Below the pieces are notes generated by a model. The model was not told the DNA's origin. It made no database searches and was given only the letters and a program-made list of their open reading frames with translations. The translations under genes and the position numbers were made by a program. Of a stretch of 64,000 nucleotides of DNA, positions 11,976 through 24,671 are shown piece after piece (position 1 is the stretch's first letter; each line of letters opens with the position of its first letter). The DNA comes from Diadema setosum (Eukaryota; Echinodermata; Echinoidea; Diadematoida; Diadematidae): contig NC_092701.1 of assembly GCF_964275005.1 (NCBI RefSeq), forward strand, positions 6,058,715 through 6,122,714, given 5' to 3'.

Positions 11976-14030
11976 TTATATGTAAACTTGAGGCTATTAG
12001 ATTTTCATCCACTTACCTCTGTTCCTGTGAAAAAATGCAAGTGTCAACCTCAATGTCATCCACGAATCGCACGTACTCGGGCGGCCAGTGGAAAAAAAAA
12101 AAAAAACACCGGTCACACGCGCCAAGGGCCATGGCATGCAGTGCCAATATAATAATAGCTCGCACAAATTGATACATGACATTTGTGTTTGTGTGCATGG
12201 GGACGATCCGATGGTTCATACAACAAAAGGGTTTCGTACAATTATTTTTATCATTGTTAAACGTACTCTTCCACATTTACGTAGCATATAATGTGTCTTT
12301 ATATTTATTTGGATTGTTATCTTGAGAATTGCTAAAAACCGTTGTTATGAAAAAGTGGACCTTTCAGAATTTTGGGGGGGGGGGGGGGGTGCGTACGCAC
12401 CCGACGCACCCCCCCCCCCCCCCCCCCTCCCTGGCTACGGGCCTGCCGGGTTACAAGGTCCTGATATGAAAATATTTTAGAGATTATTTTCCACGTTAAT
12501 CATTGATGCCGTTTGTTTATAACAAGCGAGACTGTTTTCTTACATGTAGGGCGTCACTGCTGTCATGCCTATGAAGACAGACATATCAAGGCATGATTGA
12601 CTGGGTGAACGATGAGAGTAGCTCAGGAAAAGGAAAGAAACAAGATGACAACAAGACCAGCCTTGACTAGACGTTATACATAACCTCGAGGGGAAAGAAG
12701 AGACCTGTTGCGTTATCAAACATGTTTCAATCGATTTATTTGTCCTTGCGTTATCATTGTACATGCACACTTTGTTGATATAACATAGTATACATTATTA
12801 TACGTGGTTTACAATGTCGTGTAGCAAGAGTGTACCCGTGTAATACGAGGTATACAATACACTGAAGAGTTACGGCTTAATTAAACATAGTTTGATTTGC
12901 AAAGCCCTTACTATGCAAATGCATTGATTTACAACGCCTCTCAACAGCACAGCAAAGTTTTACACATTAAACATAACAATTAAAACAATTGTCAATTGAC
13001 AAAGACAAAAAGAACAATTGAATGCCTGTTGTGCAAAAAGGCACCTATATAAAGGCACATTCTTGTCAGTAACAATAAGTGTTTATCACTACACAATTTG
13101 AAATATGCAGTATTTTTGAGCTAGCTTACTTTGAAAGGTTGAAACGGAGCAGCTTCATAGGCATATACACGCGACTTTAATTCTCCCCATTTGTTTTGCC
13201 TTCCAAAACTTTTTATTTTTTTTTTTTGGGGGGGGGGGCAGCAGGGGGGGGGGGGAGGGAGGAAGGAGCATCGCCCCCTCGCCTCCGAACCCTCCCCCCC
13301 CCCACCCTTTAGCTTTGCCCAAGCCTATAGGTGTACCTGTAATGATACCCAACCAGTGTTGTACCACTATCATGGTTCAGTTATGATAACATATATCATG
13401 CAAACGAAAAGTTCTTTTCAAAGATCATAAAGCGGTTTACAAGCTCATAAATTAGCAACGTTCTAAATTTCTTTTGACCGTACATATCCATTGTTGCCGC
13501 TTGTATAGCAAGCACCATAATCAACAGAAACGTTTACATTTATGTAGCTGTCGAGTTTGTCATAAAAGTAAAATCCATCGTGCTTAACTATACGTGGCCA
13601 AAATGAAAAAGGCAGACGAATGAACAAGACTACGCGCTGAATAAATTCAACGATGGGAGTAACCTTTCACTATCAATATCGAAATTACACATACATTGTA
13701 TTTACACTCCACTGATATGCAACATCAATACATTGAACTAACCATTAACAGTGGTGCAAATTCAAATACACCGTTTCACGATGATTATGCAACCTATTCA
13801 AGTGCACATACGAAAGTGCTCTTTCGTACAGTCATTCACTTCGAAAGGTACAAAAAAGGTACGACACTTTTTGTATGAAATTGCGATGAATGGTAACTGT
13901 TGTTTTGACCAGTCATTTACTCTATAAATCTAATGCTATCTTGCCACATTGCTAGAAGGTTCATTGCCCAGCTGAGAGAATGTCTGCCAGCAGTGGCTAC
14001 CTATGTTGCACTATAGACACAGCACATGTA
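11976..14030. other. Unassigned region with a G-run/C-run palindrome
   Basis: No gene is supported. At 12371-12427 a run of G, GTGCGTACGCACC and a run of C form a near-perfect palindrome, followed by CTCCCTGGCTACGGGCCTG, the complement of the GTAGCCAGG relics near 3116. At 13210-13310 there are T-run/G-run and C-rich blocks. The rest (12450-13200, 13330-14030) is plain AT-rich sequence. Confidence 0.6.
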
Positions 14031-14031
14031 T

Positions 14032-14033
<2 letters not shown>

Positions 14034-14067
<34 letters not shown>

Positions 14068-14526
14068 ATGCATGCAAATGTACTGTACATGTACATAACT
14101 GTGAGTCCCAAAAAAAATTAATAAATAAATAAAATCGACTCTCGCAAAAGTCGCATTTTCTTTTTCCTTTTTCAGTCCCGAGAGCTTCGGCTCGTGCGAG
14201 GTTTGCTGTACCCAGGTATATGCAACATTTACCATAGCCTGTAGCTTGTCACATACAATGTATTTTCATACTCATTGTTGCCTCTCTGTACTACTCCCTT
14301 TGAGGAATATTTCATTTCAATGTTGTCATGGGAATTATTATCATGTTTTTGTTGTTGTTTTTTGTGTGTGTTTGTGTTTGTGATGTAATGTATTTTGTAA
14401 GGCAGCTCACCACAAGCTTTGCTTTTTTGAGGTTCTGCCTTCCTGTACAATAATTTCATGCATGTGATTTCCTACATGAAAAAAGATGGAAAATAAATGT
14501 TATACAAACTTGAACTTGAACTTGAA
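14034..14526 (+). mobile_element. CA microsatellite and a LINE 3' end
   Basis: (CA)n at about 14034-14062. From about 14380, CACAAGCTTTGCTTTTTTGAG matches the 3'-UTR block of the LINE ends at 88 and 60462, and the element ends in AAATAAATGTTATACAA plus ACTTGA units at about 14508-14526. The 5' extent is unclear and no coding part is present. Confidence 0.55.
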
Positions 14527-14889
14527 TGATAGCAGTTACCTTCTCAAAGAAAACAAACAAAAACCATTTCCTAACTTTGATGAGTAGAATCATCGTTGGT
14601 TAAAATTACTTGGTTCAATATTTACTAAATGCAACATTCTACACTTCTATCTTGTATGCAACGCCAAAAGTAATGTTGTAGGGAGGCACCTTTTTTTAAC
14701 AGTGTCTTATGTAGCTATGGTTGGCGTGCTAAACAACGACAGACCAGCGCAAACATTTTTATTTTTTTTTTAAATTTTCATTATCACACAACACATGGTA
14801 GAAACAACGACGTTTTATTGTGGTCAGAAATATGCATTTGATATTTTGGAAAAAAAAATATAGAAAAATTGGAAATGCCACATTAAAAT
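14527..14889. other. Unassigned spacer
   Basis: AT-rich with homopolymer runs near 14760. Nothing gene-like is seen. Confidence 0.5.
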
Positions 14890-15577
14890 TATGGCCCTGC
14901 ATCACAAAACCAATTAAAAGTCGCCAGAAATTAATTTTTAATTAAGGGCAGATTCTGAAAGAGCAGAGACTCTAAGCTTTAAGATGATGTACTCCCCTAA
15001 CCTATCTAAATACTGGAAAGAACACACACACACTCGGAAAATGTGAACTGAAAGAAAGAGGCTCTGAAGTACAGAGTCTATTCAAGCGCTTTAATCTTTA
15101 CCAATCCGTGCTAGCTGGGCGATGACAAGGGCAAAACACAGGATGTAAACTGCTGCAGCAACAGTAATGAAGGGATTATCAGATTGAGCTGTAATTGAGC
15201 ATGTTCTATTTACTCATTCTGTCCATGATTTATGCCAACTTTTAAAGCAGTAGCGTTATTCTTTCAAAAGTTATTAGACTTCAAATTGAAGAGTGTGCAC
15301 AGGATTTCAAGAAATGAAAAGGAGCCTCTGTAAAGACAAAAATGATCATTCTATGCTCCGCCGAAAATGGGTTGTAGAAAAACTGCTTAAAACACACTTT
15401 CCCATTCATGTTTTACTATCCCAAACTAAATAATAATTTAGAAGAAGGGTGGCTCTTTCAGAAAATATGAAAAACTCAAGATTGACTCGGTTGACTCATT
15501 TCATCTTTTTTGAGCCCTCACGTAAAAAAGAATATCAAAGGGTACGACTTTTTGTGGTTTTATGATGCACAGTCACA
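14890..15577. mobile_element. TGTGACYGTGCAYC MITE, copy 2 (uninterrupted)
   Basis: This is the reverse complement of 11354-11975 plus 8883-8961. The right end reads GATGCACAGTCACA; the left end is diverged (ATGGCCCTGCATCACAAAAC). Around 15480-15510 it preserves the site into which the hairpin element of copy 1 inserted, giving an internal empty-site control. It is non-coding. Confidence 0.8.
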
Positions 15578-17471
15578 ATAGTCTACTCCATGAATATGAT
15601 GTAGAGCCATCAATCTTCCTTGTCATTCTTTGATGATTATGCCAACAATTGTTCATTGCAAAATATAACTTCTACAGTTATAGCTTTACAAAGCGCATGC
15701 ACTGTTAAAACTCAGCTAGAACTATCACTGAAGTCTTCTTCATAATCATTATCTCAACCTGTTAATGTTCTGTCCTCTGGTATGTAGGGCTATGCCCTTA
15801 ACATAATGTTGCATACATATTGAAGAGGGAGATGTTTTAACAATCCCATCTTTACTCTTGTAATATAATGTTTTCGCTGTGGTGTTGAGAATGGTAGAAG
15901 GTATATCACAAGAACAATTAAACAAAAGAGTGCTTTCTTCTTTTTGCTTATCCAGCAACAAGCCTGTCTGCGTAACCATCATGTTAAACTTTATTACCAA
16001 TACATAGACCATGTAATCAGGTCCGCACAAACAGTTAAAAGAAAATAAAAAATGATTCACCGAAACAAATACGTCTTAAGTCTTTATAACATTTTGTACA
16101 CATCAAGAGGGAGAACAGGGCTGTTAAACCTTGTCAATTCATACTTACATTGCACTATTCAAGTATAATTATAAAACACACTGAACCATAAAGAAAGTCA
16201 GTGTTTGCTATGATGATATTGGCAAGCTACCCATGCATGTATTAAATGGTATTCAAGAAAACAACATCATGGTTACCAAGTCACACAGCATTAACTTTAA
16301 AAAAAAGTGATAAGGGAAATAAAAAAATGCAAGTATTGTGTAAGTGAAGCTTTACAGTTTGAATTCATGACTACTTCCTGACTACATGGCAGATATCCAA
16401 GCACACTTCAAGCTCATCGTAACTGAATGAGATATCATGATTGAGCAACTAAAATTGTTTACAATCATTCATATAGAGACATCGAAAAATATTTGAAATA
16501 TTTATATCTGTACGAGATATATTTTGTGATGGAGCTAACAAAATCCGAACCTAGTCAGTTTATATGGAATAAATGTAGCATTAAATGTTTTTTAATTGGC
16601 AGGCTGTTAGGAAATACGAGCACCAACGGTAAAAAAAAAAAAAATAGGATGAAGGAATTTATACAATTCAGAATCAGGTACAGTACCAAAGGCGGCACAA
16701 TCTGTTATCAGTAAATATCAGCATTTCACTTTTATTAACACATCGTATAAATAGCGAAGTTAGTAATGACACGATGAAGACTCGTCCACAAGTATCTCTC
16801 AGGCATATGAAAGATGTCTCAAATAGACATGGTCGTAACTTTAGAGCATAGCGTTTATCCCCTGTATTTGGAACTCTCATCCCTAACCATGCCCATAACT
16901 TCCTTAAGAGATTTCATGCAGAATAACAGTTTAGGTTGATGAGACATTTTAAGGTTTGCTGTGGCGTCGTCCATCAAGTGCTATTCCTCTTTCAGTGTGT
17001 GCGTTGTTGTTGTTGTTTTTTTTTCACTCTGTTTCAGGTTCTCCTCTTTTTTCCCCTTCCTTGTCTTCCTGCTCCCTGGTCTATTTAATAAATATCCCTC
17101 TTTCGGTGCCTTTTCGTCCTCACTCATGTTCTCCCCACCCTTTCCTTTACCTCTTTTGTTTCTCACCCTCATCGGTGTTGATTCAGTAATTTCTCCATAG
17201 AACGTTGTGATTCTTCTTCATGACGCTCACCCTGGGAAAATCCATTGGTGTGTTTGATCACAAACACCCCTGCTTGTCTTTCTCCTTTTTCTTGCGCATG
17301 TCATCTTGCCCTTCCTGGTTTTCCAGGAAAGCCATCTGTTCGAAAGTATTCCGTCTCCGCTAGTTTCAGGTTCGTTCCGGCAGGTGGTAAACTTTCTTAA
17401 CCCAGATCCGAGGCCTCCTCCGTGTCTTCTCTCAAATCCTGCAGCTTGACATGTGTTTGTATGTGCTTGTA

Positions 17472-17503
<32 letters not shown>

Positions 17504-18198
17504 GAAAGGAAAAAATTGAAAGTTATGACTATCAAATGAAAAAAAAAAAAATCCAAACCTGCAATCATGTCTTTGTAGAATATACGACTTGCGTGTCAAG
17601 GGGTGCTTATAAATTGTCTTTCCTGATTCACCAACGTTAGAAACTTTCTTCAATTTACGGCATTCTATGAACATAAATTTCTGACATGTTAGGCAATTTT
17701 ATTACGGATGAAAATGTAACACAATGTCATATACACACGCAAACACGCACATCACACACTGAAACATGATTATGTATACAGTGTGGTATGTGTGCGAGTG
17801 TATGTATGGATGAGAATTTTGAACGATGTACAATTGCCAATTTTCGCACCTTATGACATTCTTTCCCTTAGAACACGCCAGGATGATCTAAGAAACCAGA
17901 TTTTTTCAAGTCATCTCAAAGCCTGGTAGATTTCCTTTCAGGAAATGTATGGTTTGGTTGACTTTTGACTGATATTTTTCATTTGACAAGGACTTAAAGC
18001 GTAAAAATACGGTAAAAACGCCATTTTTACAACATTTTTTTTTTTTTTCAAACTAATGATGTGCCTTTTTTATGGTACGTGGCATCTAATATCTGACCAT
18101 GTTCTGGATCTGACATATCATGGGTATGTACCACAAAATTATAAGAACTTTATGAACACGTATAAAATTACAGAGAACAATTGAAATATCATAGCCCT
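15578..18198. other. Unassigned, gene-free region
   Basis: I see no supported gene. 16980-17200 is pyrimidine-rich and gives spurious hydrophobic ORFs. (TG)n lies at about 17470-17501. The rest is AT-rich and could contain UTR or intron of the minus-strand host gene, but nothing in the sequence shows it. Confidence 0.5.
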
Positions 18199-18202
18199 AG
18201 AC

Positions 18203-21200
18203 AGACGAACGTCCGTGATGCTTTTATTTTTATCGCTGCTGCAAATTCTGCTTTGTTGTCCCAGCTGTAATGTATACGAAAAGTTGGTGTTTCATCTAAT
18301 GAACATATCCTTCAAAAATTGTGCTTCTGCTGGCTGTAACACATGGGACGTAACATTCTTTTATGCAAAATTATACTCAGTTTTCGTCACGGACGTGCTT
18401 CCGCTATTTACTAATAATGATCGTAGCACATTAAAGTTATTGGCGATATTGTCCAAATCAACTATCTAGCCACACGATAATATGTTTGTTTTGAGTTGCT
18501 GTCCATCCCTTGTCAAATGGGAACCGAAATTACATTTTTAGACGGATCTCCGAGAAAAAAAAGAACGTTCGTGATGATTAAAACCGTATCGAGTGGGACA
18601 CCATCTTGCTTTGATGGTGAAGGTACATTTTACCTTTGGCTCTTTAGCCGAGGAGCTGCATGTCATGTTTGGAGCGGACTGAGGCTCGTCCGCAGTTTTT
18701 GGACCATACGATTCACCGAAAACCAAGCAAACAATTAATATTTTCTCTGAAAATTCACCTCCTAATCCCCCCCCCCCTTGAACAATATATATATGTGTAG
18801 TAAGGATGTCAAATTTCTTATAACTCGCATTGACAATATATTTTCACATTTTTGAAAGAGTTAGGAAGGGTGCACGTCACGAGACCGACACCCACGAGTC
18901 ACACAGCCCACAAGGTATACAGCTCACAAGTCATACAGCCCAAGAGTCATACAGCTCACAAGTCATACAGCCCACCAGTTATACAGCCCACGAGTTCGAC
19001 ACTGAGTAAATAAAGCCCACGAGTTCGACATCAAGTAAAATAAGCCCAGGAGTTATACGGCTCACGAGACCGACACTGCGCACAAAAGGCGCATGAGACT
19101 GACACTAAGCAAACAAAGCCCACGACACCGACACTACACTTAAAAGGTCCACGAGACCGACGCTACGCATAAAATTAAGCTCACGAGACCGACATTACGC
19201 AAAAGAGGCTCACAAGACAGACACAAAGCAAAGAAGGCCCATGAGACCGACAGGATGAACAGCGCCACCTATAGACCAATAAATTGTATAGGGTGTCCTG
19301 ATAATGGCATAAGGAAGAGTTACCAGGGGGTTACACCTTCACTTGCCCCCCCCCCCCACCCCCCAAAATGATCAGGATCTTTAATTGTGTTTGCGTGGGT
19401 GTGTGTTTGTGGAAAAAAAAAACATAAACAAAATTCAGTAAACGAGTGCAACAGATCTTTCCACGTTAACTTAAAGATTCCAAGACACCCTCGTTTGCAT
19501 GTTAATCGTTTGACCTCTTTTACATATTCCTACTCCCCCCCCCCCCCCGAGATAGAGAGAGAGAGAGAGAGATCTGCCTTCGGTGATTGTTGTTATATTC
19601 TAGTGGGATCATCTGGAGACATTTTATAGAGTGAAAATCGGCATGATACGAATATGCTTAATAGGGGTTGAATAGACAAAAAAAAAACGGATTGTAAGAA
19701 ATATTCTTAGTGCAATTCCATCTAATCTCCAAAAACAAAGTGTCTACCAAAATCATTACGTTTTTTTTTTTTTTCTTGTAGGCGGTTGCTTGTGGAAAAC
19801 TCGTCACAGAACTGGCAATCTATCATCACTTAAATTACATGATGAGAATGTGGGGTACAGACAAGAATTTAATACAAGTCAACGAATCAAGAAGAAAATA
19901 AAGCATATACAATGATTTTAAATGCAAATATAATACATTGAATGGATGAGAGATAAGTGGTTTTAGCTACTTCACTGATTTTTGGATCTTATAAGATACT
20001 TTTGTACTATGATGTCAATCTCCATTGGCTTGACGAATCAGATTATCAAGGTAAAAAATGTCACGAAATGTAATGGCAGTAAATGATTAAAAAATGACAA
20101 TTCCTCATATAGGTTCTATATAATATATACAAAATCAATGAATCATTTTGCATGTTTTGCATGTATTCTTTTATTTAAGACTTAACTCTCTTATAGAACT
20201 AACGAATGAACAAGTGGAAAAGTTTAGAAGGCAATTTCTTATGCAATTTGCATTATTTTCACTCGTATTAAACATGTATTTTATTGATTCATTTGTGTTT
20301 TTTTCCTCCTTTTTTTGGAGGGGGGGGGGAGAAGGGAGGGGGGCATGAAGCCATTCTTTTTTTCTGATTGATAACAATGTCGCTCCCTGACAGACCTGCC
20401 CCCTAGAAATATGTAGAAATACATGTTTGATGTCGTTCATATGTAGATGGTAACCATCTTTCACTTGATAGCGTGAAGAAATTGCACCCGCCAGTATGTC
20501 ATTTTTCCGTCCATGGAGCACCCTGTACAGGTAATTGACATGTAGATGGCGCTGTTTATCCTTTCGGTCTCGTGTGCCTTCTTTGCCTACTGTCGGTCTC
20601 GCGGGCTTTCTTTGCCTTTTGTCGGTCTCGTGAGCCTTTTTTGCTTATTGTCGGTCTCGTGGGCCTTCTTTGCCTATTGTCGGTCTCGTGGGCTTTCTTT
20701 GCTTAGTGTCGGTCTCGTGAGCCTTTATTGCTTAGTGTCGGTCTATTGGGATGTGTTTCCTTAGTGTCGGTCTCATGAGCCTTTTGTGCGTAGTGTTGAA
20801 CTCATGGGCTGTATGACTCCTGAACTGTTTAACTAGTGGGCTGTATGACTCATGAACCTATTATTGATGTCGGTCTCGTGGACCGTATGACCTGTGGGTG
20901 TCGGTCTCGTGGGATGACCCTGTTAGGAAGGCTAGGAACTCTCTGCCGATTAGTTATCCGTCCTGGAACATGACCCTATCATAGCAGTAGAACGAACGTC
21001 CGTGACGTATGCAATCCGACCGATAGGGATTACCTGTCCCGAAAGTGTCCTGTATTCTTTATAACTTTTGGCTCCAATAGCGACAAATAAAGTTTTACAA
21101 AGTACACAATGAGTTTAGAGCAGTAGTTTCAGAATTTTCAAGGCGGTATGTGATCATGATGAACAAACAATTGAAAATTTACTCACAATTTTACGCTTGA

Positions 21201-21690
21201 TTCCCTTCTGATTATACAAAAACAGCTTAACACTGAAAACCAAGTTATAGGAAAATGGAATTTTGCGTAATCTGTAATTTCTGTGCGTTTAAATTTCTTT
21301 CTAATGAGGTTTTGAAGACAATTGGCACTGTTACAGGTTCTGAAAGTTTCGCTCACGTACGTTCCGTCCGAGAAAGGAAATTTCTGATAACTACAAATGT
21401 CTCACTGTACATTAAGTTAATGTTACTTGAAAATATGACCAAATCACCGGGTCACTCATACCCAAAAGTGAATAACGTTCAGCACTCAATTTACCTGTAA
21501 TAACAAAAGGAAAACGTTTTGGTCACGGATGTTCGATGGTAGAATAAGTCCATGGATTACATAGTAGGAGAAAGAGGAACAGTGCCACTTTTTGGTGTCA
21601 GATGCTCCAAGTGTTCATCTTTTGAGTATGGTAGCTGCAATCTCAAACAGAACACATCCAGATTTGGTCTCCATCACGGACGTTCGCTGT
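18203..21690. repeat. Outer repeat marked by GAACGTCCGTGATG motifs
   Basis: GAACGTCCGTGATG or its inverse occurs at about 18206, 18385, 18566, 20999, 21522 and 21673, on both sides of the foldback copy at 18869-20921 and nowhere else that I noticed. This suggests one older element (halves 18203-18868 and 20922-21690). Beyond the motif the two ends do not align well by eye, so the boundaries are tentative. Confidence 0.4.
18869..20921. mobile_element. Foldback element, copy 2 (both ends present)
   Basis: It is flanked by GTTAGGAAG at 18860-18868 and 20922-20930 (7-9 bp duplication, allowing for shared bases at the edge). The arms are about 370 bp of ~28-30-bp repeats: GAGACCGACACTAAGCAAAC on the left and TGTCGGTCTCGTGGGCTTTC on the right. 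The centre is about 1.3 kb, AT-rich with homopolymer runs, and has no transposase ORF. A long-armed element with about 9-bp duplications fits Mutator-like or classical foldback types. ORFs in the right arm are repeat translations. Confidence 0.85.
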
Positions 21691-22113
21691 AATTGTCATG
21701 ATATTTAATGCCTTAATACGTTTTTATTTTATTTTTATCTTCACGACGATTTTCTCCCATTCCCTACGTAGCCTGAACATACTGCGACCAAACAAAAAAA
21801 ACAAAACAAAACAAAACAAAACAAATCTGAAAAGTGCTATACGCAGTCACATTCAGGATATATTGAAACAAAAGGGATAAAATAACGGAAGAAGTCTGTA
21901 ATGGGCATGTATTGAAGAAGGAAAAGTTTCCAGAGAAGCAGTTGAATTAAAATGAGAAGAAACAGAGAAGGGATCGAGCTCCAACACACAGAGAAAAGAA
22001 TTCCCAGTGCACTCCCGTTATACCGAATTCCACTGGAGAATTTAAGATCAACTTAACTTCGTGCATGAGAGCTGGCCGAAAATGAGTATAGTGCTTCATT
22101 AGTAGTCACTGAC
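21691..22113. other. Unassigned spacer
   Basis: AT-rich, with an AAAAC microsatellite near 21795-21825. No gene is supported. Confidence 0.5.
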
Positions 22114-22155
22114 CTGCTCGTTTAAGGGCCTTCCATTGACGGTTATGTTCTCCAG
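22114..22155 (-). CDS. Candidate 42-bp exon downstream of the LRR-like exon
   Basis: On the minus strand, a tract ending GTGCTACAG is followed by 14 codons (LENITVNGRPLNEQ) and then the donor GTCAGT. It is phase 0 at both ends, like the two larger exons upstream on the same strand. The peptide would suit the tail of a leucine-rich repeat. A 42-bp open stretch between AG and GT can easily arise by chance, so this is weak. Confidence 0.22.
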
Positions 22156-22541
22156 CTGTAGCACGTACACAATATGAAAATGAAACTTAGCAAATGAAAT
22201 ATAATTATATAATAGTATACAGTTATGTACCGTTTACACATCACGATAAATGTATTCTTCTGTTGGTGAAGATTAATTGCTTCAATGCAACATTGAACAT
22301 ATAATTGTTCTTTGATCAGTTCTCTTCCAATCAAGAGGCTGGGATCGATTACAGGATTATGTGCAAAGACGAAGTGACTATTTTGAGCAGTTGTTTTGTT
22401 AGTGTTTGTCACTTCATATCAATACTGTTATGGTCTTTTTAAAGATTACACTTATGCAATTAGTTGTGCTTAGACAATGTAATACTATTTTCCATTCACT
22501 CATGCATTAGCAAACACATCGGAGTTGATTATACTATTTAC

Positions 22542-22715
22542 GTCACAGTGTTTGTCCTGTTCAGCAATTGACGTAAAGAATCTCCCGGGCAGTTGATATT
22601 TGGAATTGATATATGCCCGCTCGAGACTGGGCATACGACACAGAAACTTGGCCAGGTCTTCTGCGTCTTGGTTTGAGACCCGATATCCATCAAATACCAA
22701 AGCAAACGTATGGAT
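22542..22715 (-). CDS. LRR-like exon of a host gene (probable NLR/LRR family), partial
   Basis: On the minus strand a long pyrimidine tract and CTCTGCTTTAG precede 58 in-frame codons starting IHTFALVFDGYRV and ending AEQDKHCD, followed by donor GTAAAT. The length of 174 bp is a multiple of three and the exon is phase 0-0. The core DLAKFLCRMPSLERAY and LPGRFFTSIAEQ align with the exon at 42790-42969 (shared pattern I-F, DLAKF-C-P-L, L-G-FF, A-K-C). That layout, one leucine-rich turn followed by an FFSTxAxxxxxC-like end, is what I recall from LRR-region exons of invertebrate NLR and related proteins. The family name is inference. No NACHT, death or transmembrane segment is seen in this window. 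A pseudogene exon is possible. Confidence 0.55.
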
Positions 22716-23128
22716 CTAAAGCAGAGGAAAGAAGAAAAAAAAAAAAAGAACGATTCAATTCATAATATACTTACTTTTCTTCCCGCTATATTAGAAAGCA
22801 TTTTCTATAGGGCCCTTCTCCGTTTAGATGGTAAAATCGATGCAGCAGGACAGTCTTGTCAGAAATTTAGGGCACACAACACACATGAGTACAACATTGG
22901 AAAATCAAATGACGCAAGACTAGCAGTATCTTAATCCCTTTACATTTATACTACGTGTTTCAAAAAACATTTCCCAGTTTGATAATTAATAGTTCAAAAA
23001 CCATTCATCCGATAAAACTGTCATTGATATGATTAATAGATGAATAGTGTACAATTTTGTTGAACGTGATTTGAATGTGAAAGCATTAATCAGCTTCATT
23101 AAATCTAACATTGATTTTGAAGTACCGT

Positions 23129-23995
23129 AAGGTTTCAGATTTTGGTCAAATTTTAACCCTCTGTACAAAAATTGAACTTTGCACAGGAACCAATGATGTG
23201 TATGTGAGTGTGTGCTGACAATGGCCCTGAACAATGGATATGCCTGAACCACCTGTTGACTAGGCGTCAGTCTCCTGCTCCCAGGCACATGAACGCTTAA
23301 TCAATAATTCATGTGGATTGCCCTGGGCACTGCTAGTCTGAATTCATGTACGATAAGGGTAAAATACATGCACACGGAAAAAGTAAGCACATGTTTCCAT
23401 GTGCTTGCAAACACCACATTTCATTCCAGCTGGCAATCGTTTTCAAATTTTACTTCACATAAATTTGGGATATAAATAAGCATAAACTAATGATCTAAAG
23501 TTCTTAACTTTAATACAACTGTCTACTAACAGTCTGACAAATTTGCCGCTTTTTCAATAAAAAGAGATCATTTTTGGTAAAGAGTTCAGCAGCATTTTTT
23601 ATTGGGGCGATTTGTTTCACAGTAGATTTATTTAAGCCTCCATATACACAAGTGTATACTCTAATTGATTTCCTCTGCTTCCTGTCACCATGTTCACGGC
23701 AGAACAGAAGGCATTCATTGCAATTTCGTGTTTTAGAAGTAGGGAGAGCACTGTCGCGACTCAACGACATTATCGGCAGGCGTTTGACTTTACATAGATA
23801 CTGCCAGAGGCTGAATAAAGACTAGTTGTGATAGTGAAATGTCTCATGAATAAATAATGAAGCATTTAATCCCTGGCCATTGTTCAGAACCATTCTCAGG
23901 GTGTTAACCACACACCCTATACACACCCATTGACCCCTGTGCAAAGTGAAAGTTTTGTACAGAGGGTTGAAAATAGATGAAAATCTGGAACCTAA
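23129..23995. mobile_element. Element with ~125-bp inverted ends (AACCCTCTGTACAAAA)
   Basis: Segment 23135-23260 recurs inverted at 23868-23995, sharing AACCCTCTGTACAAAA, CTTTGCACAGG and TGTTCAG with several mismatches. It is a non-autonomous inverted-repeat element with a ~600-bp AT-rich centre. The target duplication is unclear. ORFs inside look spurious. Confidence 0.6.
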
Positions 23996-24510
23996 CTGTG
24001 AAATTAAAGGTGACATCATGGATTTCACGAAACGATTTTATTTCACCACATTATGCAATGGAGCTTAGTGGGAACAAGTAATGAAAATAATGAAAAAGAA
24101 AATCAAAAATTGTAGTTTGGAAAAAGGAAATCAACCAATAAACTCAGACAGACAAGCAAGTAAACATACTTGAGTTAGTCCCAGTCCCATAGTCGTGATC
24201 GTGACGAAATTGAGAATTATAGGTCCATATCTATTTGGCCTCTAATGTCAATGTGTAGAGGGGGATATCCCTAACACATGGGGATATTTTTGCGTTTTTA
24301 GACTTGAAATTCAGAGATCTGGCAGGTTCACACCTTGGGCTAAACGTTCGATTTTTTTTTAAAGCAAGACTCATCTTGGTGATACCTCCCACACGAGGGG
24401 CATATTGCATTTTCAGACCTGAAATGTAGAATCATGGTGGAAAAAAAATATCTATAAACTAATTGTCGGAAAAAAAAAGTGCGGGGAGAGGGTGTTAGTA
24501 TACAAAAATT

Positions 24511-24671
24511 GACTGCTCATGAGGATGATGGTGGAAATTATCATTCCCGAGGTGTTTTTCAGACCGACCCTTCTATCACCCCGAGGCGTTAGCCGAGGGG
24601 TGATGGAAGGGTCGGTATGAAAAGCACCGAGGGAGTGATAATTTCCACCACCATCCGAATACAGAGCAGTT
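24511..24671. repeat. Long hairpin (CACCCCGAGGC / GCCGAGGGGTG)
   Basis: About 75-nt imperfect arms: GGATGATGGTGGAAATTATC on the left is mirrored by GATAATTTCCACCACCATCC on the right, meeting at CCCCGAGGCGTTAGCCGAGG. It is a palindromic MITE or MITE end. 24672-25440 contains no supported gene but has CTATCACGAGGGTTTTGCC duplicated near 25225-25275 and TATATAAAGG near 25371. Confidence 0.65.

Noticed and set aside
16956-17200. Signal-peptide-like ORFs
   Set aside because: They arise from a pyrimidine-rich tract in two overlapping frames; no splice or coding support.
18496-18738. 80-aa ORF of fairly protein-like composition
   Set aside because: It lies within the GAACGTCCGTGATG repeat and has no recognisable domain or exon borders.
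20546-20764. Hydrophobic 72-aa ORF
   Set aside because: It is a translation of the foldback arm's ~29-bp repeat.
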